This document shows, in pieces, positions 10,301 to 23,483 of a stretch of DNA of 64,000 bases. The DNA lies in contig CM106585.1 in the NCBI GenBank assembly GCA_048013815.1, forward strand, positions 19,530,001-19,594,000. Reading direction: 5' to 3'. Both the position numbers and the translations under genes were made by a program. Source of the stretch: Setoptus koraiensis (Eukaryota > Arthropoda). Under the pieces are notes generated by a model, which did no database searches, was not told the DNA's origin, and saw only the letters and a program-made list of their open reading frames with translations. The first letter of the stretch is position 1, and each line of letters begins with the position of its first letter.

Positions 10301-13300
10301 GGCACGGATAATGGGCAAACGGTTAGCGACGACCGAGCTTTGTCCAGATTATTCAGATCAATTCTGTTATCGCGCTACAATTGATGCCTTGCCCACCACT
10401 GATTAACACGCCAGTTTGTTAGCTGGCGCGGGCGTCTACACTGGCGCCGCCGATAGCGTCGCTGGGGTGCCATTGTGAACACCCCGGTCACCCTCGGCGT
10501 TTGCATTTGTCGTGCCGACGCGCACGCTACGATAGATCCGATCCGATCCGACTGGTCAGTTGGGTCAGAGAGGCGAGAGAAAAAGCGCGGAAATTGCCAC
10601 GATTGTCACTGGCTGGACAGACAGTAATTATTGTTCAGTCAATGGTGTCGTATGGCGCCGTCTGCGGGCGCACAAATGCATCCCGAACGCTAGAGTGAAT
10701 ATTTGCTTAGACGTCCGACGGACGCGACATCGGAGCAAGAAGTCACGCCATCGCATTAGTGCCCAACCAGCGTGTTTAGGCCAGCCAGCCAGTCAGTCAG
10801 CCAGCAGTTGAGGCGGCTGAAATGCTGAATGTGGCGTAAAAGATCACAATCGAAGCGGCCGCGAAACGAGGCGGCCGATATTGTTTCTTTACAATATTAG
10901 TTGTATAATCCAACGACAACAACGACAACAACAGCGACAACAGCGACAACGTCGCTAACAGAACACGCTCATTTGAAGCGGCCAATTGACAGAAGCGGCC
11001 CCATTTTTGCCCCTGGCGCACAACTGACAATAGTTGAACCAGAGATTGATGGTTCAACAAACCACAGCTAGATCACAGATGATATCCAGACTGAATAGAG
11101 CCCTTGCGCAACCAACCAGAGAAAGAGACCTAAACAAATAGACACTGGGGCCCCGTTGGAGGGGAGGGGGGCGACCAACACGCTCGAGGCTTGAGCTGAG
11201 CTATGGTGGCTGGCGGAGGCGCTCAGTTGCGCGCGCGCGCGCCAAATCAGGCAGTTTAGGACACAAATGTCAAATGGTTGTTCATTAAATACTGCTGTTG
11301 TTGTGTTCGTGATGATGGTCTTGCACGCGGACACTGGACCAAAACAAATTCGTCGTTGGCCCGTGCTACCCGTACCAGAGACCACTACAGCTAAACAGTG
11401 GCTAGCAAGCTCTAGCTAGCAAACTTATTATTAAGTGGACCAGAGTCCAGCTTGCTGCAACATGCAGATAGAAACTGTTTGCAATGCCTCTGCTGCCACT
11501 AATACCAACACAAACACTGGCCCCATTGAGGGCGAGCGAGCCTCTTTGTGTACGCGCCAGAAGAAACTAAGTAGAAACAGGCAATCCACGAGAGAACAAG
11601 AGAACCAGTGCCCCTCGCTCCTCTCTAATTGATGGTGATGTCTATCATTTCTATTCATTGTCCAGTCTGAACATGTCCACTCCTGTCTGGCCTGGCCTGG
11701 CTCCCGCTGATCTGCTCGCCTCTGCGGGGCTGCTACACGGTCTGGCCTGGCTAGTTGCAGCTTCGATGTAGCGGCATCGATTTTGCTCGCCCGCTCATGG
11801 ATATTGGCACTGCAACATTCTTCTCATCGCTCACTGGCAACTTGTTATATAATGAATATTGATGGTGACTCAAGTGTGTCGACGCGCGCTCCAGAGATCA
11901 ACGGTCCAGTGGCATTAGTGGTGGGCCAATCAATGTGCTGCCCCGTTGGTAATGTGTCCGCTACATAGTTAATTGCTTCTGCTGGTGGTCACAAGCTCAA
12001 CAACGGGCACGCCAATGACAGCGAACAAACAAGGCTCGGATTAAGGCAGGTGATTGAACCCAATCATGCCAGTAATGCTAGATAAGTCAAGCAAATAATC
12101 TAGCAGTCTCGCAGCAAGCAAGACAAATTCTCGGAATGGCCGGTGCGGCCTCTCTTGAATCCCGCACTCTATTTGTGTTGTCGTAATGATAACCTCGCTA
12201 ACGAGCACCAACAAATGTTTCAATAATTCTATTGTCCCTTGTCAGTCCTTCAATTTAATCCGTGTGACCATCATCACTCAACAAGCAGCGAAATTTATGA
12301 TTCAGCTCTAACGCGCCAGCCCAGTCCCGGGCTCATCGAATATACCATCAACAACAGCATCGAAATATATATATAGTTATAAATATAAATGCTGGAATTA
12401 TTTGTGCAACGTTCGCAACGCAAATACAAACATATACAACGGTGGCCCATGCATGGGAGGTCCAAGTCTTTAGGTGGCGATGGGTGCGACATTGCAGACC
12501 CAAACTAGATTCATCCGGGCCCCCAATGCTGAATGGTCTTCATGCGTAAACCTATTCTTGCGTATGATGTCTCACACGTAGTGTGTTGCCCATGATCAGA
12601 GAAGCAACCCATTCAATGATGGCATAGGCAAAGGTTCTTGCGAATCCCTCACAGTTCGCCAGCAGTTCTCTCGAAGAAGCCATCAATGTTAGCCATTAAG
12701 CAACCACGAGTAGAGCGCGCTCAAACTATTGTTGTTGTTGTCGTTGTTATCATACTACAGTATAACTGATTTAATTTCTAATGGCTGGCGCCAACACAGC
12801 AAACGCAACAAAGACCCTCCACGCCAGTATTCAACATGATTCTCTATAGGCATTTGATGAGGGCCAGCCCCTCGATGTTCTCTATCAGCTAGAGATGATT
12901 CCACTGAAATATACGCCAGACAGTTGGATAAATAGTATGCTTGTTTAAGTGCTAGTAGTTAGTTAGTAGGGTAATAGATTGTCAGACATATATAATCAGA
13001 GGCCCTCGGATATAATTGCTAATGGCGGTGCACATTTCTAATGCGATGCACTACTTGTGTAAGCAAGTAGCTGATTCATGCAAAGATAACATCGATAATA
13101 TCCAGCCTCATCATCTGAGCGAATGGTTGTTTGTTTACCATGTGGAACATTATTATTGATTTGGCCCCATAAACGAATGCATAGTAACTACAAAAAAAAA
13201 ACGAATCAATATTGTCCCACTTAATGTGTACGGGTGTGTTGGTAGGGCTAATAGAATATAATACATACTATCAAGCTAATTCTGTCTGTTTGAAAGCAAT

Positions 13301-14035
13301 GCTTGTGCTCGTGATTAGTTTGCAGTCAAGGCAACCGATTTAGTTTGCGTGCCGTATCCTATTTTAGTACAAATGCTAATCATTAGTTTCGCTTAGCGCT
13401 GTGTAAATTGAGCACCCTCATTTCTGTTGATAATAAGTCACGTTTCATACTATCAGGCGGCTGGTAAGAAGCCGCTTAATTGCAGATCCTTTCCTCACTG
13501 GTCAGATCAGTTGCTACTAACTAGAGATCACTATCTACACGTGATTAAGTGGAGATCGCGTCAAGCGGTGTGATTGTACAGATCAATGGCCTCCTAACTA
13601 ACTTGGCCGTCTGATGAACTCCTCGATTGTGTTTGTCGTAGCTGGTACAACTAAAATAGATTGTATTTTAATTCTACCCTGATTGAGCTTTATTATTGCA
13701 AACTCATTTGTCACAATGTTATCACAAACAGCTAGCAATGAAAACAAGTAACATAGTATCACACGATTTGCTGTTTGTATGAGTGCGATTGTCTGGTTGT
13801 TGTTGCTGTTGGTTGGGCTTCGATGTGGTGGCTAATGACGGTTGTCACATCCCTGTACCCTTTATTATTATGCACTGTACGTGTCAAGGGAATGCCTTCC
13901 TCTGGCTCCTCTTGCTTATTGATCATGTCCCGTCGGCCCCTCGTTGGTACCAGTAGACACAAACACACATTGTGTCTCACACAAACAGACACATGTGACA
14001 CAATAAAATCATGAATGCTATTTTGGCACTTACAA

Positions 14036-14049
14036 GCGCCACCAACTGG
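14036..14049 (-). promoter_or_regulatory. CTCF-like site
   Basis: GCGCCACCAACTGG; its complement CCAGTTGGTGGCGC fits CCASYAGRKGGCRS at 13 of 14 positions, in the same orientation as the pair at 3093-3136. Confidence 0.3.
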
Positions 14050-15371
14050 CAAGCTAGTTGTTGGCGGTATTCCATTAGTGGAAATTTCGTGGAAGTGAGC
14101 CCTTTATTTCAGTTTGGTGTGCATGCCTGGCTGTCTATCTACATACGTTAGTGGCGTGAACCAATATAAAGGCTGTCGTCTGTTTGTCGTCTGGAACTAT
14201 TGCGAATGGATAAATTTGAATTGGCAAGAATTGAATTGGCACGAGCTGAATTGAATTGAATTGATATGAAATGAATGAATGTAAGTGGCGCCATATTGTT
14301 GCTGGTGTAAGTAGTTGACGGGCATAGGATAGCCGGCAAATTGCATAACAAAGGTTATTATTAATATTGTTACACAAGGCGACTGGCAGAGCCGTCATTC
14401 GCTGATGAATTGGCGAACGTTGGCCATAATTCAATTCGCACACTCACACATACACAAAGAGTATTTGAGTAGCCGAGTTAGTGCAGATGAGCCGACAGAT
14501 ATTTGCTGCTTGTCAGTGTGTTTTTTCCATCATTATTGTTATTATCATTTCCTATTATCCGTCTGTCATCTTTTCGCTGACACCGAGGCCGCCCGACGAA
14601 CGCACCGAAAAGAAGCGAGACGAGATGCGCCGAAGGGCGCACGGTTCGCGTATTGCCGTTCGCGGTGCAGGCCTCCTCCGTGATTATGGCGGCCTGTTGG
14701 CCTGTTGGCGGACACGTTGTTTATGAGTTTGTGCATAAATCTACCTTTGCTACTTTTCCAAATTAGCCCCCCTTATCTGGCCCGTGTTTCTGGCGCGTGC
14801 TGGGATGCCGAGGCAGTTATATTACAGTAAATAGGAGGACAAATGATCATTTTTACGAGGCAAACACATTGGCCGCTTGCACCGTGTGTACGGATCTATA
14901 AAAGCGAAAAGTAAAAAACGTTTATTGCTCACACACATACCCAGTGATAGTGTGCATGCTGTGCGATAGAGACGCCATATTAGAGGCGCTATTTTGGGCA
15001 CTGTGTGTGCCGGCGAGTGTGTTGCCGGCTCATTATCGTGTGCGGCCATGGCACGCATATAGGGCATAGGCATCCATTGTGTGTGTGTGATGGTGCGCGG
15101 CGCGGCGCGCACAGACGAGCGAACAAACGCGCGACCGGCGAGAGCATGGACGCAAATTTGGCGCAATATTCTCGAATGCGAATGGAATTTGATTATGATG
15201 ATTCCATTAGTTGCGCTTTTTATTTGTGTGTGTGTCTGTTCTAAATTGAGCAGCTTGTGCCAGCGTTCGTTTGCTAGAGCCTCGAGTGATAACTGCACCC
15301 TGCACCAGAGTCTGCTTGTGTCGCGGCTGCACCGGATCATTCCGCTACGCCGACATAACGCGCGCAACAGA

Positions 15372-15441
15372 ACCGGTGCAGCACAACTGGTGCGGCGGAA
15401 CTGGTGCAGCGGAACCGGTGCGACACAAGTGGTGCAACCGA
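15372..15441. repeat. 14-bp minisatellite, five units
   Basis: Five consecutive 14-base units starting at 15372, 15386, 15400, 15414 and 15428, of the form ACYGGTGCRGCRSA (first unit ACCGGTGCAGCACA). The last unit is the most diverged. Confidence 0.85.
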
Positions 15442-15700
15442 AGTGTTTGTGTGGAACAGAGGGGTTACGCATCGCTGCAACCGGCGTCAACTCTACACGC
15501 CCGCACGTGTATAAAAACGGCGCATGCAAGGGGCCCCAACAGCCCGTATCATTATTATCATTATTACTATTATTGTCATTATTATATCATGCTCATGTAT
15601 AACTGGATCATGCACTGGCATCATGCACTGACATCATGCGGCCGCTGCGTGCGCCTCGAATTTATGATTGAATGTTTGAAAGTTTAAAGTGAATTAGTCG

Positions 15701-18340
15701 CTCAAATAATGGACGCCACAGGCAATAACGGGGGACCCATCCGGCCAACTCTTTGTCTTCAACACAATACACTTATTTGGGCCTGATTCCGGTTCGCCGA
15801 TCTATCTGGCTGCAACGACGGCAACAGGGGCCGCGCGCAAGACCGCAAGGCAACACACAAAACAACAACAACAACAAACAAGTAATTTAATGCCACGACA
15901 TGCTGCTTGTCCGGAGGCCATGATAGAGCTGACCCAAAACATGTCAACTACTAACTAGCGGCACACATATCGTGTTAGTGTCACCATTAATTGTAACTTA
16001 ATACGCCATTATCAAGTTTACAAAGACCCTGGCGTCGTTTATTCGAAACTATGCACCGTCGAGCTATGGTGCCATGGTCACAATATCAGCGCCAATGTCA
16101 ACAGCAAGCGTATTTGTGTAAAGAGCTAAATATATTAACAACAGGCATGCACGACCGCTTCAAAGAATAATTACATCGACACAATAAACAGGGTAACTAA
16201 TGGATTTATATCATCATCAAGGGGGTACTACAATACAACTCAACACGACGCAATATACATATCAAACTTGCCTTAGGCCGTGCCTAGCCAAACGCCCACA
16301 TACTACCTAGCCGCACTTGGGTGACATAAAGATCAAATGCACAACAACATGGAGCGGACAAGCCACGGTCATTATAAATGTGTGTGCACTGAAATCATCA
16401 GCCACCACCATCGGCCTTTGTTTGGCCAACATACAATACACACGACCATTAAACTGTTGACCAAGTTGGTGTAAGCCGTTCCAAGTTGCTGTTGCTTGTG
16501 ATCAATGGTCAGCCCACAGATATCTCATTAGCGACGGGCTTCACGGCGATAGATAAAACAAAGACAAGGAGAAAACACGCACTAACACGCGCACAGTCCT
16601 AATAGGTGGAAAATGTTGTTCATTCTGTATTTGGTGTCTTCGGCAACTTTGAATCATTTCCAACACTACACTCACTTGAGACCATAATAAATGAATGGGC
16701 GACAAATGATATCTAATGAGTTGTATGAATGGCTCCAAGTAAACGGCTCGCTAAGCGAAATAACAGCAACAGCAGCAACAACAACAACTAACACCAACCG
16801 GTCGCCTACCCGACCAACTGGTAGTGAGCCAAGTCGGATCTAGGCTCAAAACAATAAAAGCCATCATAATTTACGCATGACTTTACGTGTCATCATTTGA
16901 ATCACCAGACTAGGGTAAGGCCACTCGTGAGCTTTATCGAATTGCGCAAACTCCAGCGCAGCCAGATAGATCTCAACCGAAAGATAGCTCCTTATCTAAA
17001 TGGTTATGTTGGCCAAAATGACAACGAGCCAACTCAACAATACGGAAGGATAATAGCGAGTAATGATTAAAATAACCAAGCATAAACGTTGTGTATGTCC
17101 CCAGTTTGGGCAACTTGCTTTTGGTCGTTTGTGATAATATTCATGGCTGATGAGGGATCTAATGGATATCGTGTGCAAATCTTGCTTCTTCTTTATTGCA
17201 ACTCACTTTCTTCCACTATTTATCAATCGTATGAGGGCCAAAGAAACTGTGGACCACTTGTGACGCCTACACGTCACAACTAACGCAACACTTGCCATTA
17301 ATTGTGTGAAAGTGTCCACTGGGATGAGTTAGATAGCGGCGCAAGAGAGGGAGAGAGAGAGAGAAATTTCGCCCTTGCCGGAAGCACGCGAATAACACGT
17401 TAACATATCCGGATCTTGCAATAATACTCAAACAATAGCACACAACTCTTGGGAGTGTATGATAAGAATGGGCTTGTAAAGAGATACTCGTCATTTTGTC
17501 TGGTATATAGTTGCCATCTATAACACTTTTCTAACAAGTGTGCTGGAAACGAAGAACATCCCTAGACAACTGAACGCAGACGATTCTTTAATCAATGGTT
17601 GCTTGCCTCAAGCCATTCTTATCCCCAACGAAATCCACTTAAATATCTGCGAGCTTGCTGACAGCTTCTCGCCATTAGCCATTTGCGCTCCAATATATCA
17701 ATAATTTCATCTATTAGCCTTAAGGGGCAAGTTCTCGATCTTTAATATATAGATGGTCCAATTCTACTTCGTAGAGGCGAAAATGAACTGATAGATACGC
17801 ATTCAACTGATGTCACCTATATGTCAATAGAGCATCCAGGTCACGAGTAGATTTTCCCGAACGCAACATCAGCGCGATAGATTAACCAAGTTTATGGTTT
17901 CCTCTGTGCAGGGCGAACTATGCTTAAGATTGTCGTGTCATGGCAAATCGAATAGGCAATCTAAATGCCCAATCTAGAGCCAGCTCGAGGCTGAAATATT
18001 CTCTTTGGGACTATCATAACACAAATTGTGGATAATGTAAAAGATCAGATAAGACTCTTCTTAATCCCGGAGATTAAACGGGCACACACACACACACACA
18101 ACAGATAAACCGTCTCTTGTCAGAATGTGATGCAATAACTACTTTTTTACCAATACATAGCTTAACGTATCATGAATTTTAAGCAGGATATTCAATCATC
18201 TGGAATGTGTTGATTTGAAGCTGTTATATCTAATGCGTGTTTTACTATTCTACACATGGTGGCAGTATAAGTTGCACAAAGCATTACTTCAGAATATATC
18301 CGGTGTGTTGGGTTTTATAATAAAACATTTCATTTTGAAC
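15701..18340. other. Non-coding stretch
   Basis: No supported gene. A GA run lies at about 17345-17365 and a CA run at about 18083-18102. An AATAAA occurs on the plus strand at about 18319-18324 without an identifiable upstream plus-strand exon. Confidence 0.5.
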
Positions 18341-18343
18341 ATT

Positions 18344-18469
18344 TCAATTCGAGTCGTTTCGTGCTGACATTGCAAAAGCGACGATAATAAATGTCGCAAG
18401 ACCTATTATCATGATTACAATCGTATTCGTTTGTCGCTTTCCACCCAGACTGTCGTAAGTTGACGCCAG
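18344..18469 (-). other. Possible orphan C-terminal exon with one transmembrane segment
   Basis: Read on the minus strand, a strong acceptor-like tract (eight T residues, then CATCTGAAG) is followed by 41 codons and a TGA. The peptide has a polar lead (LASTYDSLGGKRQTNT), one clear hydrophobic span (IVIMIIGLATFIIVAFAM) and a short polar end, as expected for the last exon of a single-pass protein. I find no upstream exon that joins it and no ATG in frame before the span, so it is unassigned and may be a relic or chance. Confidence 0.25.
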
Positions 18470-18564
18470 CTTCAGATGAAAAAAAAGCGAATCAAGAACG
18501 AGATTGTGTGTTGATTGCGAGCAGAGGTTATAATTATGTAATGACTCCCATGGAAGTAGCAAAT

Positions 18565-18570
18565 TTTATT
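18565..18570 (-). terminator. Poly(A) signal of the small secreted-protein gene
   Basis: TTTATT on the plus strand (AATAAA on the minus strand), about 155 bases after the TGA at 18725. Confidence 0.5.
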
Positions 18571-18724
18571 GATTTGAGGATCGTACAAACAGTGTCTATT
18601 GAGGTCTCAACAATGAACCTGTGTCTCCTATATTGATTTCCTCATGTGAAGAGAATCGAAATAGCTTGTTACACATGGGTCGACATTAGTTGATATTCAA
18701 TTAATTTGTTTCAGCAGACAAAAC

Positions 18725-19105
18725 TCAACGTCTGATCCATGCGGCTAAAGCTGGTGCGGCAAGAATTGGTCGTGGGGCCAAAACTGGCGCTAAATTAGGT
18801 TTGGTTATAATGGTGATTGAAGGAAGCAGGAATTGATTAGTTTTTGTTTTGTTTTGTTTTTTTTGCAACTTTGTTACCTCTATATTTGATTATTCAAATG
18901 AGCTGAATAATTATGAATAATTACCTGCTACTACAGCTGGGGCAGTGTTGTAAACTCTTCCTGTTAGGGCCGATGAGTATTGGCCGGTGTAGTGATCGAA
19001 GTAACCGCCGGTGATATCATGGGTACCTGAGATTGGCAATAATTGAGCTACGGCACATCCAACGAGGGCAGCCAAGAGTATGCACATGATGATTTTCGAT
19101 GCCAT
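18725..19105 (-). CDS. Small secreted Ala/Pro-rich protein (cuticle-like), two exons
   Basis: Exons 19105-18925 and 18789-18725 with a 135-bp intron (donor GTAATT, acceptor AATTTAG), phase 1; total 246 nt, 81 residues. Reading through the donor would end the protein at GNYS; splicing instead extends it with PVLAPRPILAAPALAAWIRR, which continues the TAPAVVAA pattern before the junction. Residues 1-20 form a signal peptide (MASKIIMCILLAALVGCAVA, cleavage before QLLP). The middle is Tyr/Gly/Thr rich (GGYFDHYTGQYSSALTGR). The AAPV-type tail resembles low-complexity arthropod cuticular proteins, so an extracellular or cuticle role is likely, without a named family. A TATA box sits upstream (19219-19227). 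The opposite strand of exon 2 reads as a basic Ala/Gly peptide with an acceptor-like TTTCAG before it; I treat that as antisense coincidence. Confidence 0.6.
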
Positions 19106-19218
19106 TTTAGATTTTGTTTGTTTGTTTGGGTTTGTTGTGGGTTTGAGTTAATTGAATTGTTGTTGTTGTTGATAAGATTGTTGATTGCGAATGTGATACA
19201 AGAAGAAGCGAAAGCATT

Positions 19219-19227
19219 CTTTTTATA
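19219..19227 (-). promoter_or_regulatory. TATA box of the small secreted-protein gene
   Basis: TATAAAAAG on the minus strand, about 115 bases before the ATG at 19105; this predicts a start near 19190. Confidence 0.55.
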
Positions 19228-19249
19228 CTATCTGGGAGTCGCCTGAGTG

Positions 19250-22200
19250 CGACCAATATTAGAATGTCGGGCTGGCCTCACACAGAGCTTTTAAAGGCAC
19301 TGTAGTTTCATGTTGTACAATATAGTGATAGGCTAATTATCATGCTATCTAGGCGGGCTTTCGATGTTGTATGAAGCTTACTGGTGTTGATGGTGGTGGC
19401 GAACGCAAAGGTAGTTGGGTGAATAGATAAACCGACAGTGGAAGTGAAATAGCTGATCGTGAAGAGTTGCGTGTAATAGATAAACGGCAGCGTTAGAGAA
19501 AAAGATCTGTCTGGTAAAAATTAATTGCTGCCAATCATGATTGATGATCATGCAAATAACAAGTGTTAGCAAGAGAACATTTGTTAGCTCGGCTCACGTA
19601 GAGTAGAATAATCACTTTATCTTAGCTTGTTTATATCAATGTTGTTTTCTCCACTTAAGCCTTGAGTGGTGATCATGAATTCTTGCCTGGCTGCCTGTTT
19701 GCCTGATAACTTGGCAAATTGCCTGCCACGAGTAGTTAGCATTAACTATTCACGTGACTCTAATGGCTCGTGTGACGCGTGTCTGATCAACACGATTTAT
19801 ATTGTTCCCCAATCAAAACCACGTGCGCTTGTTGGGCTGTAATAGAAGTCTCAGTTTTGAAGGTGGCTCCTGGGAACGTTTGCCTTCTTCACGTGCTAAA
19901 TTTTCATATAATTATTATTCTTTATACAATGGCTACCTGTTTGTTGGCAGATAGTTCTTAGGCTGACGAACAATGACTCGGCAACAACTCATAGACGTAA
20001 GCAAATCGAGTCAACAACTAACGAGAACAAACTTAACATAACATCTCGATATCGTTATCCAGCAACTCCAATGTGAAAACATGTTTTGTTGTCGTTAATT
20101 CTCACAGTTCTGGCTACATGTTCTCTAACACACAACAGAATAAAATCAGTAGGTTATGAGTGCAATATCAAGATGTGTGTAGATGCCTGCAAGTTGAATG
20201 TTGTCGAAGGATGACAGCCTACCACACTACAGATGAATTTAAATACAATTTATTCGTAATTTTAGCCAACTTTTTGGCATATTAAATTCTTTAAATGTTT
20301 GAAATTTATTCCCGCTTGTAACGAATGGAATATCATCGAGCGCTAGCGCATTGTTTGCAAATCACTGCCATCGTTTAGCCGTTGAGATAGCTGCAACGAT
20401 CAAATAGTTAATGGTAACGGTTATTTTTTCGTCTTCGCCGTTCAACATCATCGTATAAAGATCATTAACTTTCCATCTCGCCAGCAGACACTGACAAGCT
20501 GTTACAAATCAATAGTTGCCGTTGCCAACTAATCAGGCGCCCTGCAAGTATTGCCGTTGGTCAGAGGTGGATACAAAGAGTCTGATGTGGAAGCTTGTGA
20601 TACAAAGTTCAACCCAGTCTGGCGTGCTCGCTCTTTCGCATTCAGGCACGTTTATTGTCTGGCGATAAAAATTTTTATCATCATTATCAGATCACGCTCA
20701 AATTAATCTCACTTCCGATAGCAGCAGAAATCTCTGTTTGTCAGGCACCGACAAATTCTCTCTCTCTCTCTCTTTCCGCCATTACTTGGAGGCTTGCAGA
20801 GTTTACACAGAGATAACAAAGAGTTAGAAATAGTTGCTGTCATTCAGACAGCGAAGCAACCCAAGCTCTGTGTCGTGTCACTGCCAAAATAGTGGCGAGC
20901 TTTCTATTTCTAGAGACACGAACACGCTGAGATTATATACCAATCATGGCAAGATAAGTTAACAAGTGAGACACACAGACACTAGGCTCGTACTAACCAA
21001 ACAGGCCAGGTAAAACAACAATATACTTTCATCACGGCCAGCACGAGCCAGCACATACCGTCATCGGATTTTGCTGTCTCGATGTGTCTCGTTTTCTCCA
21101 TCTAGTTGGTGGTGTGATTAACGGTCATTTGTCAGAATCATGTGTGCCGGCGGGCAAAAAACAATGCAAGGGAACGCGTGCGCGCTGATTTATTCTTTGG
21201 GCCTCAGAGAGCGAAAAAACAACAATAACAACAACAACAACAAATTCTTTATTCTTTTTACAGTTGAAAATTAATGCCCCCACTATTGTCGCACTATCAC
21301 TATAACTCACCGTCTGTTGGCAACCTTTGCAAACATCGCCAGACAAGCTGAGGCAAACGCTTTCAACATAGTTTCTGGCAACTCCAGTCTTTTCTCACTG
21401 TTGTGTGGCCACCAACGCCGCCAGTTGCCGAGGACAGCAGTTGAAATTGTCTTCTATTCTTTATGGTGTTTAAAAGCTATTAAGGGCAAGCTTCAGTTTA
21501 TTCTCTTGCACACAACGACGAAGCCATTGACATACAAATGGAGATACAACATGGCGAACCTTTTCTTTTTGTCTAGATCATCTTGGCAGCTGTTGTTGGA
21601 TTGGCTCAATGTTTAACAAGGACGCCAGTAAAGTTTTCTCAGTTGGAATAGTTGCCACATCGCACTTGGCAGCACAGTGCCAACCAGAGAAACAATGGTC
21701 ACAACACAAAAGTGAAAAATATCAAAACGATGATCCTCATCGTGTTGTTCGCTTTCTTTGGCCCCAACCCAAATCGCTGCTTGCGTCGGATAATTCATGC
21801 AAAAGCAATATCTGGGCCAATATTTAGTTACTACTGGCGCTCTGTTTGCCAACAAATGACCAAGCACTCAGAAGCTGCCACTAAATCGCCACTCATCATA
21901 CTTGTGCCAACCATGGGCAGACTCTTGTTTGTTCACACCAAAAGCTGGACTTGATGATGTCCGATGGGGCTAGAACGCAGTTGTGTTGTTTTTTTAACAT
22001 AAAACGATATCTTATTCTTCCAAACGAAATCAACGGCGAACATATCTATCCGGGCCCATGGTGTTGCCATCCTGTTTGCACATCCTTTGCTTTACACACT
22101 GTTTCAGAGTGCTACCAAGTGTAAGATGACTGTTCTTCGGAGCTTCGATTGTTCTTTGCTAGTATGAGTGTAGTCGTTTGTTTACTAGACACTAAATAAA

Positions 22201-23483
22201 CACATAACATAACAAGCTCAGACAACATGTCCCACTAGAATTAGATCTTAGATCTTCTGAGAATTAGATATCGCGAGAAAAAGAATAGCTTAATCAGCCG
22301 ACATTAAAACTATGGCCAATAGGCGATATAGCTCCAAAATTAGGGCCATAAAAAGAAACGTGGCCTCTGTTTCGTGGGGCCCCAATTTCATGGGCGCATT
22401 AATGGTGAGACAAAAAGATGCGACGCACACAAACACTAACAAGGCCCTCAGTGATCTTAGACAACTGGCAATGAAGACTGTCCCATCGGTCATCTCTTGT
22501 TTACGGTCAGGGTCATAAGTAAACATTAGTTTTATTTGTGCATCTAATTGTGACACAAGCCACGAATTAGACCAAATAGAGTGACCAAGAGCAAAAGATC
22601 ATTTCCTGCTTAATTGAAGATACAGATATAGCACCAGCTTGATGTTGTCCATATATAGTTCCGCATTTTCGTGTAACTCAATCTGCACAATGTTAATGGG
22701 TCGCGGTTGTCTGGCTACAACTATTATTCAAATGCTCAGATGGTCAAAACCGACCATGCGTGACACATGTCGATCGGGGGCCCGTCTTTATCAATACGTA
22801 TATGTAGTCGTACAGCCATGCTTCAGGTACGGTATTAATGCATATCGCACAGAAAGATGATGCATGTGTCTGGCCGAGCTTCCTTGTATCGCTTTATATC
22901 TTTGCCATCTTTACTGTCTTACTCTTGGATCATTATTTATCTTGCAATAAATGACGCAACTAGATCCGACCATGATCCTGGGGAATCCAACTGATGGCGT
23001 ACACGTGCAGTCTAGACTATGAGGTAAATAGATTTGGATCAAGCGAATCGTGCACCTAGATTGATATTAAATGTCATGCAAATGTGTGTCGATAGTAATA
23101 ATAAGCGTCACGCTGAATCAATATCGTGACCCAGTGCCACTGTACCTGCTACTTCCTCCTAATGTGGTAAGGATGAGCAGCATAGATATACTAATAATTC
23201 AATAGTATATACTATTTGCCTACTATAGAGTCGAGAAATGACTACACTAAAGACCAATTCTTTGTAACACTCATAGCTTGTTGTTTCGGATGAGCGCCCA
23301 AGATATTGTCGCAAGGTAACTTGCTCGCTGAGTGCTGTCCAATCTGCTCTTGTTCGAAGTTTGTTGCAAAGTTAATCAATTGTTCGACCAAGGTGCAAAC
23401 TTAAACCAATCATCTTGATTGCTGATTGGTTACATTACATTGGATATTGTGCAACGCAATATGAAAAAGACTAACTGAAAATC
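19250..23483. other. Non-coding stretch
   Basis: About 4.2 kb without a supported gene. It holds a CT run (20758-20775), an ACA run at about 21222-21243, and a GGGGCCCC octamer at 22376-22383. Open frames on both strands are short and show no conserved domain. Confidence 0.5.

Larger units (their letters stand above)
7301..15700. other. GC-rich gene-poor region
   Basis: About 8.4 kb with no supported gene. GC content is visibly higher than around it, mainly at 7.3-12 kb and 14.5-15.7 kb. Content includes CCAGCC-type runs (7470-7510, 8580-8640, 10780-10805), CA/GT runs (8740, 8950), a GGCC run (9660-9680), four GGGGCCCC octamers (9060, 9907, 11147, 15530) and a CTCF-like site (14036). Long open frames here, including a 235-codon one on the minus strand, have no conserved domain. 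It may be regulatory DNA of a gene outside the window; I cannot show that. Confidence 0.5.

Noticed and set aside
14822-15529. 235-codon open frame on the minus strand
   Set aside because: It runs through the 14-bp minisatellite and GC-rich DNA, has no conserved domain, signal or sensible composition, and the plus strand is similarly open over part of it.
18716-18846. Plus-strand exon-like stretch after TTTCAG reading KTQRLIHAAKAGAARIGRGA
   Set aside because: It is the antisense of exon 2 of the small secreted-protein gene, for which signal peptide, TATA box and phase agree; no plus-strand partner exon was found.
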